From: Chondrus crispus
Lineage: Eukaryota > Rhodophyta > Florideophyceae > Gigartinales > Gigartinaceae
DNA: 64,000 nucleotides
NCBI RefSeq assembly: GCF_000350225.1
Contig: NW_005178667.1
Location: forward strand, 248,001 to 312,000
Direction: 5' to 3'
The position numbers were made by a program, and so were the translations under genes. Positions 30,775 to 40,165 of this stretch are shown here, piece by piece; the first letter of the stretch is position 1; every line of letters begins with the position of its first letter. The notes beneath the pieces were generated by a model that had not been told where the DNA came from, did not search any database, and was given only the letters and a program-made list of their open reading frames with translations.

Positions 30775-31003
30775 AGCTTGAAGTACTCGGGCGTCGAGCA
30801 GGGGAGGCTACATGCGTGGGTGCGCAAGTTGGAAGAGAGGGAGAGAAGGGTCGGCCAGGCGGAGGAAGCAGGGAAGGACCGCGTTGCCGAACGGGTTGCT
30901 ACCGTGGCGAGGAGGGAATCGAAACAGGGCGCGCCAGTCCTCCTCTCTTGTATCGGCTTCAAAGATCGCAGGGGCTAGCGCAGCATATGAGAATCAGCGA
31001 AAT
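30775..31003. other. Junction between protease-like gene and gcvP fragment
   Basis: About 230 bases rich in AGGGAG/GGCG with overlapping short frames and no gene. The breakpoint that cut gcvP lies at its right edge. Confidence 0.35.
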
Positions 31004-32050
31004 TTAAATTCTCAGAATGGAAGCCGCGTGAGGGCCTCCGTATCCCATCGGAACACCAAAGCGCTGGGAGTTACGGACAGCGAAATCGGCACCCATCTCG
31101 CCGGGTGACTTAAGAGTTGTGAGAGCGAGAAGATCAGTGGCCATGACAACCTTGGCACCAACAGATTTGCTTGCCGCGATGAATGGTTCGTAGTCATCAA
31201 TGGATCCATCAGTGGCCGGGTATTGGATTAGGGTACCGCAAAGGTCCTTGTTCGCAGCGTCATATGTCTTGTGGTCACCGACAATGACCTCCACACCAAA
31301 TCGTTCGGCACGAGTCTTGACCAGATCGATGGTTTGAGGGTGAACGAGCTCACTGACGAAGAAAGACTTCTTCTTTCTACGGGCGATGTTGAAGCACATA
31401 GACATGGCTTCCGCGGCGGCCGTGGCCTCATCGAGGAGAGAGGCGTTCGCAACTGGAAGACCAGTGATGTCGGCTACCATAGTTTGATAGTTGAGCAGGG
31501 ATTCAAGCCGGCCCTGGGCAATCTCTGCTTGGTACGGTGTGTATTGGGTGTAACATCCAGGGTTCTCCAAAATATTGCGGAGGATGACATGTGGGGTGAG
31601 AGTGCCATGGTAGCCCATGCCGATATGGTTCTGGTAGAGCTTGTTCTTGCTAGCCATTGCCTTGAGTTTGGCTAAAGCCTCGGTCTCGGAAAGGGACGAG
31701 CCTACCTCTAAGTCGCGATTGTTGCGAATGGAGGACGGAACAGTCTGGTCGATGAGCTGATTGATGTCCTGCAAGCCGAGGAACGCAAACATTTCTGACA
31801 CGTCCGTCGAGGTGTTGTTATGCCTTTTCGCGAAGGAGTCCGTGGCGCTGAAGAGCTCCGGGACAGCGGAGAAGGTGCGAGCGTATTGGGACAAGTTGGA
31901 AAAGGATGAACGCGTCGGGACGGATCGCGAGAAGAATGACGAGGCGTAGGAGGAAGACGCCGGAAGCGAGTTGGCAAAGCTAGATACCCTAGGGGCGACA
32001 AGGAGCCCAGCGCGATGCCCGACAGAGGCGAGGGAGCGGAGGGCGGCCAT
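31004..32050 (-). pseudogene. gcvP: Glycine decarboxylase P-protein, N-terminal third only
   Basis: The ATG at 32050 opens 348 codons. Residues 1-70 are rich in Ser, Arg and Ala and poor in acids, a typical mitochondrial transit peptide. From DSFAKRHN (about residue 72) the sequence follows the glycine cleavage P-protein closely: VPSSIRNN, NHIGMGYHGTLTPHVILRN, GCYTQYTPYQAEIAQGRLES, and GLPVANASLLDEATAAAEAM. It stops within MGYGGPHAAS, where the family goes on for about 620 more residues, including the PLP-lysine region. The intact enzyme decarboxylates glycine in the mitochondrial matrix. No second exon or splice donor is visible at the break, and the remainder is not in the window, so this is a truncated copy or a gene cut by rearrangement. 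The frame itself is otherwise undamaged. Confidence 0.9.
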
Positions 32051-32522
32051 TGGGTTCTATCGTTGTTCGGGGGAACTCGAAACAATAGAGGATGGTTCGG
32101 ACAAGAGAGAAGCGGCCTTGGTCTTCGAAGAGAGGGTTCGTTTCGAGACGAGGGTAAAGTGAAGACCAATGACGATTCTGCAGAGTCAAAAGGGACAAGG
32201 ATGGGCAGAGGGATGACTTAAACCTTATGTAGATGTTTGTGCTGAGAAAAGATGGGAAAAATTCGAGGTGCGGTGGTCGAGGGAGGTCCGAATCATGAGG
32301 CTGAAAACGGCGAGGGAGCCACTGTTTGGCTCTTTGCGTATCTCCACGGCACACTGACAGGCGCATGCGCTTCGGCAGCGGAAGGGGGATATTTGATGGG
32401 CGTTGAGTGGCGATGCAACCTGAGCCGCGAATGGCGGTAGACTGGTGTACACGAATCTCACGCTGCGCCCCAGGTGAGCATTATGAGCCGGTCGTTTGGA
32501 CGTGGCCCGCCGCCACATTGTT
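32051..32522. other. Upstream region of the gcvP fragment
   Basis: About 470 bases without a gene. It probably holds the gcvP promoter. The 5' LTR of the gypsy element begins at its far end. Confidence 0.4.
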
Positions 32523-32789
32523 TGTGAGATATTTTTAGGGAAATATTTGCATTTTACTGTAGAGAGAGATTTTATTCTGTAGTCCGAGATTTTATTTGAA
32601 TTTTAGAGAAGCGCACGCGGACGGCCCGGCGGAATCCGGGCCGGATGCGTGGACGCTTCTGGAAGGAATTTCGTAGAAATAAAAGAGAGAGGGTGACGGG
32701 CGCTGCGGGGAAGGGGGGACGACACTCGGCTGACCCTCACCACGAACGGCACGCTCCCCAGAACCGCCTCCCCCATTTCACAAACAACA
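32523..32789 (+). repeat. 5' LTR of the gypsy element
   Basis: 267 bp, beginning TGTGAGATATTTTTAGGG and ending ACAACA. It contains an internal GC-rich palindrome (CGGCCCGGCGGAATCCGGGCCG region, 32616-32642). The same length and ends are found at 39142-39408. Confidence 0.92.
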
Positions 32790-32905
32790 TGGTACTCTTG
32801 TGGAGGGCCGACGCAGACACAAGTGCGGGCCCTAACCCTGTTACCTACGATGGGTCGAACGGGTCAGATGTTTCCAAGTTTCTGTTCGTATAAGAGAACA
32901 TCATT

Positions 32906-35900
32906 ATGCGCGGCAAGCCTGACGAGGAGAACGCAGGAGCTATCCTATGCCACCTTGAGGGTGCCGCGTTCGACTATTACTATGACACGTATAGTCATAA
33001 TGGGAGTCTGACCGAGGCCGCCAGTAACTGGGACGGTGTGAAGAGCGCCCTGTCTGACCGTTTTACGGGGACACCGAGGCCAGAAGAAACCATCCAGAAG
33101 GCTATGAGTTGCCAACTGGATGGTGGGAACTTGCTTACTTCGATGGATGAAATGAACAAGCTCTACAGGAGGGCTGGTTTCAACGACGAGGCAAAGTACG
33201 GCTTGCTTCGCAATGCCGTAATGGCACATTTGGATGTTGCTCAGTTCGCGATCTATCGTTCTCTGACGACGTACGAAGAACTAATGAAGACCGTGAAGGA
33301 CTTTGCTGCAGGCCGTGACGCCTTCAAGGCGGCGAAAACTGCTGCGCAGTCCGTTGAACCTGTGACGCCCAAGCGCGTATTGATGCGTTCTGATGTGGAT
33401 CCTCAACAGGAAAAGCTGGAGAACAAGGTAGACGCCATCACCAACCAGCTGGCGGAGCTGTCACTGATGATGAAGAAACGACAGACGTCAGAGGACAGTG
33501 ATACGAGTTGGACATGTTCCTATTGCAAGGAACCAGGGCATTCAGCGACTCGTTTTCGTTCCAATCCACACCGTGATACTCGTTGCCCAACGTGTGGGAA
33601 GATTGGACACACGACGGAGACTTGCTGGTCCCGCTTTGCTAGAAAGAATGTGGCTCATGCACGTCCTCAAGGTAACGCTGGCGCAGGAAGCGCTTATGGC
33701 CCGAAAGCAGGCGGTTCTGCTAACGACGCCGGTGACAAGGCCACCAGAGACTCAAAGCAAGTCACGGTCATAACTGAGACCACAAAGGGAGAATTGGTGG
33801 CAGCTACGAAACGCAACGCCGAAGGAGAGGCCTTGCCGAAGCAGTCGAAGAACCGTGAAGAAGTTTCGATCCTGAGGCTGCTGAGTCCCACTCCAGTAGC
33901 TCCTAGGGGAACTCTCCCCTGGAATGAGCCGCTGAGAGTGCCGAGAGTGAAGCCTGCACGCCAGAAGAAGAAGAATGTTTCAAAGAAGGCTGCACTCCAG
34001 GAGCACGTCGGCAAGTATAACGTCGTGTCAGAGCTGGCGAATGCGCCGTCTGGTCTAACATTTGGACAACTTGTCCGTGGAGACGCTGAAGGAGCAAGGA
34101 AGGAAATGAAGCGCCTTCTATCCAGGAGATTGGGGCGTTCTCGCGGGTTTGAGGGCCACACGGATGTCTTCCCGAGGCGTCTTCGGGTAGTTACTGTTCA
34201 AGTTTATGGAACTGATGCTCAAGCACTACTGGATTCGGGTGCCGTGCCGAACATCATGTCGCCGCACCTCATGAAGAGACTTTCTCTGACGCCAGAAAGT
34301 ACGAAGAAACACATCACTGTGGCAGATGGGAAGAGCTCCCCTTGTGTTGGATCACTGCGCCAGGTCCCCGTCTCGTTTGGGGGACTGGTGAGCATGATGG
34401 ACTTCCTTGTCGTTACGGGAACACCATACGACGTCATCGTGGGGATGCCGACGTTAGAGGAGCTCCAAACGTGCATTGACTTGGGGCAACAGCATGTCCA
34501 AGTAACTGTGGGTGAGGAGACGATTCGACTAAGTCTTGAGATGGATGAAAACCATAAGAAGCCGGGATCCGCTACCGACAGTGAGGACTTCACCTCAGAC
34601 TCGGGGGCCGTGCCGGCTGACTCGACTGACACGGATGAAGACTTCGTCCTTTCGCTGCGTGAAAGGGTGCCGTTTGAACCAGACCTTGCCTGGGCGGGAG
34701 CAGTCACTGAGGGCGAAGATCCTCATGCTGGACTTCCGGACCTAGCTGAAGAAGGCCCAGAGTACGAGCCGGCGGATGAGAAAGAGAAGAGAGATGAGAA
34801 GGAGGAACTTCTCATGTCTAAGCTGAGCCATATCAGCAGAAAGAACGCCGACCGCATAATGTGTTCTATCAAGAGTATGGGAATAGCTGCATGGTCTTTG
34901 GACGACCTCAGGCCGGCAGATGTCCCTGTGTCACATTCGTTTGAGTTAAATGACGACAGGCCCATTTCGCACGCCGTTCGGAGGCTCCCTCCGAGACACA
35001 ACGCGGTAGTGCGCGAGGAGATCGAGAAGATGCAGAAGGCAGGGATCATTACCCCCTCTGTAGCTCCTTGGTCGTTTCCGGTCGTCATCGCAACGAAGAA
35101 GGACGGGAAACCTCGCTTCTGTGTTGACTACCGCGCGCTTAACCGGATGATGAAGGCCGACAAGTGGCCGTTGTCCAAAATGGAAGAGATATTCGACGAC
35201 CTTGAAGGAAGCAAAGTGTTCACTACCCCGGACTTGTTCTCGGGTTATTGGCAAGTGCGGATGGCTTCATGGTGCAAAGAACAGACGATGTTTGTCTGTC
35301 GGTACGGGACCTTTCAATTTGAAGTGATGCCATTCGGGCTCATGGACGCTCCTTCAACATTTCAAAGGATGATGGATGGCGTATTCAGAGACCTGCCATT
35401 CGTCCAAGTATACCTTGATGACGTGGTTATCTTTTCAAAGTCCTTGGACGTCCATGTTGACCATTTAATTGAAGTGTTCGAGCTGATTGCTCGCAGTGGA
35501 TTGAAGTTGAAGCTTGCGAAGTGTTCCTTCGCGCAATCACAGACCAGGCTATTGGGGCACGTCATCGGAAAGAAGGGGATTGAGGTGGATCCAGAGAAGA
35601 CATCGATCATTTGGGACACCTCCGAGCCGCGCGCCAAGACGGAGTTACGAAGCTTCCTTGGGCTAGCGGGGTATTACCGCCGATTCATCCCTAAGTTCGC
35701 AGAAGTCTCTGCATCGTTGCATGCTGCTACTTCTACCAAAGTCGAATTTGAATTTACGGAAGAGATGCGGACCGCCTTCCAGGAGTTGAAGAAGAGGGTG
35801 ACGTCTCCTCCGCTGTTGGCGCTCCCGAAGTTTGACGAACCCTTCGTGGTCGAGACAGATGCATCCAACGTGGCAGTGGGAGCAGTTCTGGCTCAGAAGA

Positions 35901-37516
35901 AGGAAGACAAGAAGGTTCACCCGATACAATACGCCAGCAGGATGATGACGGAGACTGAGAAGAAGTACTCCACCTGTGAGAGAGAAGCATTAGCGGTGAT
36001 CTTCGCGCTAAAGAAATTTCGGGTGTATTTGCTCTCAACGCAAAAGTTCAAGTTGATTACGGATCACCAAGCGCTTCAGTATGCGTTCAAAAAGAAGGAC
36101 ATCCACGGTAGACTTGCCCGTTGGATGGATTTCTTGGCGGAGTACGAATTCGAGATATTGTACCGCCCCGGCTCAAAGAATTGTGCCGCTGACTTTCTCT
36201 CGCGTCTACGAAAAGACGATGGCAGGCGCGAGGAGGATGAGGGGGACCTAGTATGTGCTGCCGCTTTTGCGAAAGGAGATATACTGGAAGACATGGAACC
36301 TCATGTGCAGGACACGTACTGTTATCTCGAAGGAGAAGAGATGGTCGAGCAAGATGCTGCGCAGAGGCGCAGAATCAAGAAGAACTCCAGGCGGTTCCTC
36401 GCCTGGAACGGAAGGCTGTTTCGCAGGACGAAGAATGGGATTAGAACAATCCCTTCTCGTGGGATTCGACTGCAGATATTGCGGTCGCTGCATGACGACA
36501 TTGGCCACTGGGACGCTACAGCTACGAAGCAGTTCGTTCTTGACAGGTGCTGGTGCCCGAGAGTTCATGGTGATATCTACGCCTACGTTCGTGGATGCGA
36601 AGGCTGCCAAAAGGCTGCGCCCATCCCGACGTACAAAAGCACGGCGGTGATACCAGTCTCTCAGCTCTTTGAGACATTCTCGATAGACTTTGCGGGACCC
36701 CTTCCCAAGACGAAGAACGGAAAACGTTACAACCTGATAGCGGTCGAACATCTGACTGGTTGGCCTCTGGCTTGGGCAACCGAGACCGCTACGTCTGCGG
36801 AAGTTGTCAAGTTCGTGGAGGAGGAGATCATCCATTCGTTTGGTCCCCCTCGGACCATAGTCTCAGATAACGCAACATGTTTCAGCGCGACAGCGTTGAA
36901 GAACTTCATGGTACAACAGGGAATTTCATGGAAACCGGTCCTCGCCTATGCTCCTATGTCCAACGGAAAAGCGGAGCGTATGGTCGGGACCATCAAGCGT
37001 TCAATTCGGAAGACTCTGTTGGGACAGGGGGCCGCTAGCCACAAGTGGGAATCAGCGCTGAAGCAGATCCTGTACGGATACCGCCGACGCCGGCTGTCGG
37101 ACGGGTTCTCCCCGTTTGAGCTGATGTATGGAGTAAAGCCGCCCGCGCAACCCCAGACCGAACTGAACCAAATCCGGTGGGGCGGCGTTGAGGCGCGCAA
37201 CTTGGAACTGTTAGCGACGCTCGCGCTCCGATCGACGAGGGCGGCTAAACAGTTGGAAAAGAGGAGCAAGAGAATGACGGTTGTGTCGCCACGCCAGTTC
37301 GACGTACACGATCAAGTTCTGGTCGCCCGAGCAACAGCCCTAGGAGGGTTACAGAAGTGGCCCCTAGGGGAGTCGAAGTACTACGGCCCATACCGGGTAG
37401 TACGAGCCAAGCACCCGCGGTACACACTCGTGTCGCCGGGATTGCGCTACAGTCGACGGGATATACATGCAAGACGTTTAATCCCTTTTATTCAGAAACC
37501 AGCACATTTTATGTAG
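32906..37516 (+). CDS. Gypsy Gag-Pol polyprotein
   Basis: One frame of 1,536 codons starting at an ATG. In order it has a gypsy Gag domain, two CCHC-type knuckles (CSYCKEPGHSATRF and CPTCGKIGHTTETC, 33514-33640), an aspartic protease (ALLDSGAVPNIMS, about 34224), reverse transcriptase (35030-35580, with FCVDYRALN and VYLDDVVIFS), RNase H (ETDASNVAVGAVLAQ, YRPGSKNCAADFLSRL) and an integrase with an HHCC finger (HDDIGHWDATATKQF...CEGCQKAAP) and catalytic core (SIDFAGPLPKTKNG, VSDNATCFSA, YAPMSNGKAERMVG). The Gag start probably lies just upstream, in the leader. The protein is expected to build particles and integrate cDNA. Confidence 0.9.
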   Translation: MRGKPDEENAGAILCHLEGAAFDYYYDTYSHNGSLTEAASNWDGVKSALSDRFTGTPRPEETIQKAMSCQLDGGNLLTSMDEMNKLYRRAGFNDEAKYGLLRNAVMAHLDVAQFAIYRSLTTYEELMKTVKDFAAGRDAFKAAKTAAQSVEPVTPKRVLMRSDVDPQQEKLENKVDAITNQLAELSLMMKKRQTSEDSDTSWTCSYCKEPGHSATRFRSNPHRDTRCPTCGKIGHTTETCWSRFARKNVAHARPQGNAGAGSAYGPKAGGSANDAGDKATRDSKQVTVITETTKGELVAATKRNAEGEALPKQSKNREEVSILRLLSPTPVAPRGTLPWNEPLRVPRVKPARQKKKNVSKKAALQEHVGKYNVVSELANAPSGLTFGQLVRGDAEGARKEMKRLLSRRLGRSRGFEGHTDVFPRRLRVVTVQVYGTDAQALLDSGAVPNIMSPHLMKRLSLTPESTKKHITVADGKSSPCVGSLRQVPVSFGGLVSMMDFLVVTGTPYDVIVGMPTLEELQTCIDLGQQHVQVTVGEETIRLSLEMDENHKKPGSATDSEDFTSDSGAVPADSTDTDEDFVLSLRERVPFEPDLAWAGAVTEGEDPHAGLPDLAEEGPEYEPADEKEKRDEKEELLMSKLSHISRKNADRIMCSIKSMGIAAWSLDDLRPADVPVSHSFELNDDRPISHAVRRLPPRHNAVVREEIEKMQKAGIITPSVAPWSFPVVIATKKDGKPRFCVDYRALNRMMKADKWPLSKMEEIFDDLEGSKVFTTPDLFSGYWQVRMASWCKEQTMFVCRYGTFQFEVMPFGLMDAPSTFQRMMDGVFRDLPFVQVYLDDVVIFSKSLDVHVDHLIEVFELIARSGLKLKLAKCSFAQSQTRLLGHVIGKKGIEVDPEKTSIIWDTSEPRAKTELRSFLGLAGYYRRFIPKFAEVSASLHAATSTKVEFEFTEEMRTAFQELKKRVTSPPLLALPKFDEPFVVETDASNVAVGAVLAQKKEDKKVHPIQYASRMMTETEKKYSTCEREALAVIFALKKFRVYLLSTQKFKLITDHQALQYAFKKKDIHGRLARWMDFLAEYEFEILYRPGSKNCAADFLSRLRKDDGRREEDEGDLVCAAAFAKGDILEDMEPHVQDTYCYLEGEEMVEQDAAQRRRIKKNSRRFLAWNGRLFRRTKNGIRTIPSRGIRLQILRSLHDDIGHWDATATKQFVLDRCWCPRVHGDIYAYVRGCEGCQKAAPIPTYKSTAVIPVSQLFETFSIDFAGPLPKTKNGKRYNLIAVEHLTGWPLAWATETATSAEVVKFVEEEIIHSFGPPRTIVSDNATCFSATALKNFMVQQGISWKPVLAYAPMSNGKAERMVGTIKRSIRKTLLGQGAASHKWESALKQILYGYRRRRLSDGFSPFELMYGVKPPAQPQTELNQIRWGGVEARNLELLATLALRSTRAAKQLEKRSKRMTVVSPRQFDVHDQVLVARATALGGLQKWPLGESKYYGPYRVVRAKHPRYTLVSPGLRYSRRDIHARRLIPFIQKPAHFM

Positions 37517-37618
37517 GTGTGATGCATTTTAATATTTCGCATGTACTAGATTGAAGGCGATTGAGATTAATTTCGTTTCTTATGCATGAACTATCAGTGT
37601 TTGCTGCTTGAAGAACCC

Positions 37619-38611
37619 CTACGCACGGCAATTACCTTGCCATGGGAGGATTTGGGGCCACGATTTCCTCGGCGGTGGGGCCACATGATCAAGAGAAACT
37701 GTTCCGTGGTGATCTGCTCGGATTACCCTCTGAAGGTGCGTAAAGTGGTGCACGCTCGGGGAATAGTCCATCTGACGCTCGAACGCGGCGACTCGGGCCG
37801 CTTCCGCTACCCATAGGCGGTCAGCAGCACCGCGACCAATGACAAGGAACATAGCATGGCAGACCGCAGACTGGATGCACAAGACGGTATTGTCTTGGAA
37901 CGCTACGGTCCGGGACGTGCAAAGGTACCGGGAAGCGAGTGGGGAGACGTCGCGTGACATAGCAAAGTTCACTCGCTTCCTCTTCCCTCTATTCTGGCTA
38001 CACCAATTGTCGATCGCCAGAATAGCGTCCATACGCGTTGAGCACTCCTTACCGAAGGAAGAGTTGAAGCCCCGGCGGGCGGTGCCGTTCGCAGAGGGCA
38101 CGCGATCGAAGGTCATCGTGTAGAGAAGTATCATGTACTTCTCTGGACTCCCCTCTCCGACGGCGTAGTGGCAACCCTTGACCTCGCCGTTACCGCCATC
38201 AGAGCACCAGACAAATTCGACGATCCACTCTGGGTCGTCGCAGCAGGTGTACTCCGTCCCGTCGCTGTGGCTCTCGGTGAGCCCCAGCCGGTAGCAGCGG
38301 TCGGAGGTGAACCATGCCTTGCGAGCGAGGCGGGCCGATACGAAGGCCAACACATGGGCCCCGAAGAGAAGCCGGGCCCCGGCGGCAGATACGGCCGCTA
38401 CGACGGACGCCCGGTTGCCCACTTCCTTATATTTGATTCGGAAAGAACCATCCCCTACTTGGTACCGAAGCGCGGAGACGTCGGGACGTCCCACGTGCTC
38501 CCAAAGGTCAGGGAGATGTTCGGCATTACTTGGGTCTTCGAAGTCGATGAAGGGGCAATTCACGCCATGAGACGCCCTTTCGGTGACGTCCTGGCCGTTC
38601 TCTCGCCACAC
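37619..38611 (-). CDS. Long antisense open frame between pol and the 3' LTR
   Basis: 330 codons on the strand opposite to gag-pol with no interruption. The first codon is GTG, not ATG, and the next Met is far inside. It has a hydrophobic stretch (VVAAVSAAGARLLFGAHVLAFVSARLA is 27 residues; its core is AAVSAAGARLLFGAHVLAF) and a Cys-rich section (YTCCDDPEW, FVWCSDGG, GCHYAVG). I recognise no family. Antisense genes are known in a few LTR elements, but chance openness in GC-rich DNA cannot be excluded. Confidence 0.3.
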   Translation of the reverse strand: MWRENGQDVTERASHGVNCPFIDFEDPSNAEHLPDLWEHVGRPDVSALRYQVGDGSFRIKYKEVGNRASVVAAVSAAGARLLFGAHVLAFVSARLARKAWFTSDRCYRLGLTESHSDGTEYTCCDDPEWIVEFVWCSDGGNGEVKGCHYAVGEGSPEKYMILLYTMTFDRVPSANGTARRGFNSSFGKECSTRMDAILAIDNWCSQNRGKRKRVNFAMSRDVSPLASRYLCTSRTVAFQDNTVLCIQSAVCHAMFLVIGRGAADRLWVAEAARVAAFERQMDYSPSVHHFTHLQRVIRADHHGTVSLDHVAPPPRKSWPQILPWQGNCRA

Positions 38612-39141
38612 GCCCGCTGAACGGCGGGCGGCCCTAGTGGCGATGCGCGGCGTGGTACCTTCCCGCCGGTGGAAGCCCTCGCCGTCTGCTTGGTTCGAGC
38701 CATAGTGCGCACAGGGAGTACCGCCCGAAGGACCACAGAGCTCCCGTGCGCGGCTCGAGACGCTGTGCGTTTCCGAGAAGTCCCGAAACGGGAACGACTC
38801 GAAACCGAGCCTCAGGTGACGCGCAGAGCACGCGGCCTGAGTCCCAGACGACGATTGACGTCGGCTACCACAGTCCCGGGCGACGCGGAGACCACGCGGC
38901 CCGAGGCTGACGCGAAGCTGACGTTGGGCAACCGGAATTCGGGCGACGCAGATGAAGTGCGGCTTGAAATTGACTGTTAGAAGTTCGACGGCGAGAGAGG
39001 CGCGAGGAGGCAGGGAGAGTGCAGTTCAGTGGCAAGGTGGAAAGACGGTGGCCGGGGGGGCCAGAGCGGTCACGCGAGGAAGCGGGGCCAGTATATTTAC
39101 GTGCAGCGGCAGCCCCGTGGGCTGCCCTGAGGAGGGGGTCA

Positions 39142-39408
39142 TGTGAGATATTTTTAGGGAAATATTTGCATTTTACTGTAGAGGGAGATTTTATTCTGTG
39201 GTCCGAGATTTTATTTGAATTTTAGAGAAGCGCACGCGGACGGCCCGGCGGAATCCGGGCCGGATGCGTGGACGCTTCTGGAAGGAATTTCGTAGAAATA
39301 AAAGAGAGAGGGTGACGGGCGCTGCGGGGAAGGGGGGACGACACTCGGCCAACCCTCACCACAAACGGCACGCTCCCCAGAACCGCCTCCCCCATTTCAC
39401 CGACAACA
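39142..39408 (+). repeat. 3' LTR of the gypsy element
   Basis: 267 bp, matching 32523-32789 at about 97 percent. Confidence 0.92.
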
Positions 39409-40165
39409 ACACTTATACGTAGAAAGCCGTAAGCAATCGATTGAGATATTTTTTCTTTAATTTCAACCACGTCGTTCTGATATACGGCCCACTATCTGGC
39501 GCCGTTACGCGCGGCGGTGCTCCTTGGCCCGTGTCGGAGATATTTTTCAAAATATTTTGCATGTCCGATTTTTTTGTCACTGTCCGACAACACCAGCAAC
39601 CCCCCTTTACTGATAAAGCCAAATGGCACGAGTTCGCCAACGAATCGTGATATTTCCCTAATCCGAATAATCCTTCTAACCTTTTTATGCTGCTCCTCTT
39701 CCCTATGGATCAAAATCACGAGGTAGGTTGCGCCACATGTGCCAATGAGGAAAGGGCAAGGAAATCTCGAAAAGTCAAATCTAATGTCGATTTTGTCAAT
39801 GCAAGGATATATTCGTTCACAGTGCAGTACAAGCACATCTCCGTTGCGTTGTTCAGATGCAGAAGGGTTGAGGTCCCACGCGGCTTTTGCAGCCTAGCGT
39901 TGACATACCGTATGATGATGGAAGTCTAGCTTCCATACCCGTCAGGTAGGTCGCTTTCCTAAACGTGGGCCAGAGATCCTGCTCGGGAAAGCCACTCACC
40001 GGCGTTTGGGTTTTGAAATAAAGGTCTTAGTCTTGAACGAAAGCGTTACTTATATATTTCCTCGTGTTTGCAGGTCGTGAAAGGCTTGCATTCATTCTAT
40101 CGAGCATCAATTACGCCATCCATTGTTTACCAACATTTTTCCGTCGTGAGCAACCGCCAGCAGCC
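39409..40165. other. Upstream region of the haloperoxidase-family gene
   Basis: About 760 bases with only short frames. The presumed promoter and 5' leader of the next gene lie here. The sequence TTTGCAG at 40069-40075 resembles a splice acceptor, but no exon upstream can be identified. Confidence 0.35.

Larger units (their letters stand above)
32523..39408 (+). mobile_element. Ty3/gypsy LTR retrotransposon, nearly whole
   Basis: 267-bp LTRs at both ends (about seven differences, roughly 97 percent identical) enclose a long gag-pol frame in the order Gag, zinc knuckles, protease, reverse transcriptase, RNase H, integrase, which is Ty3/gypsy. About 1.6 kb lies between the end of pol and the 3' LTR, unusually long. 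The flanking bases (TTGTT and ACACT) do not form a target duplication. The copy looks nearly whole, with about one break, and is older than the copia element at 9262. Confidence 0.93.
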
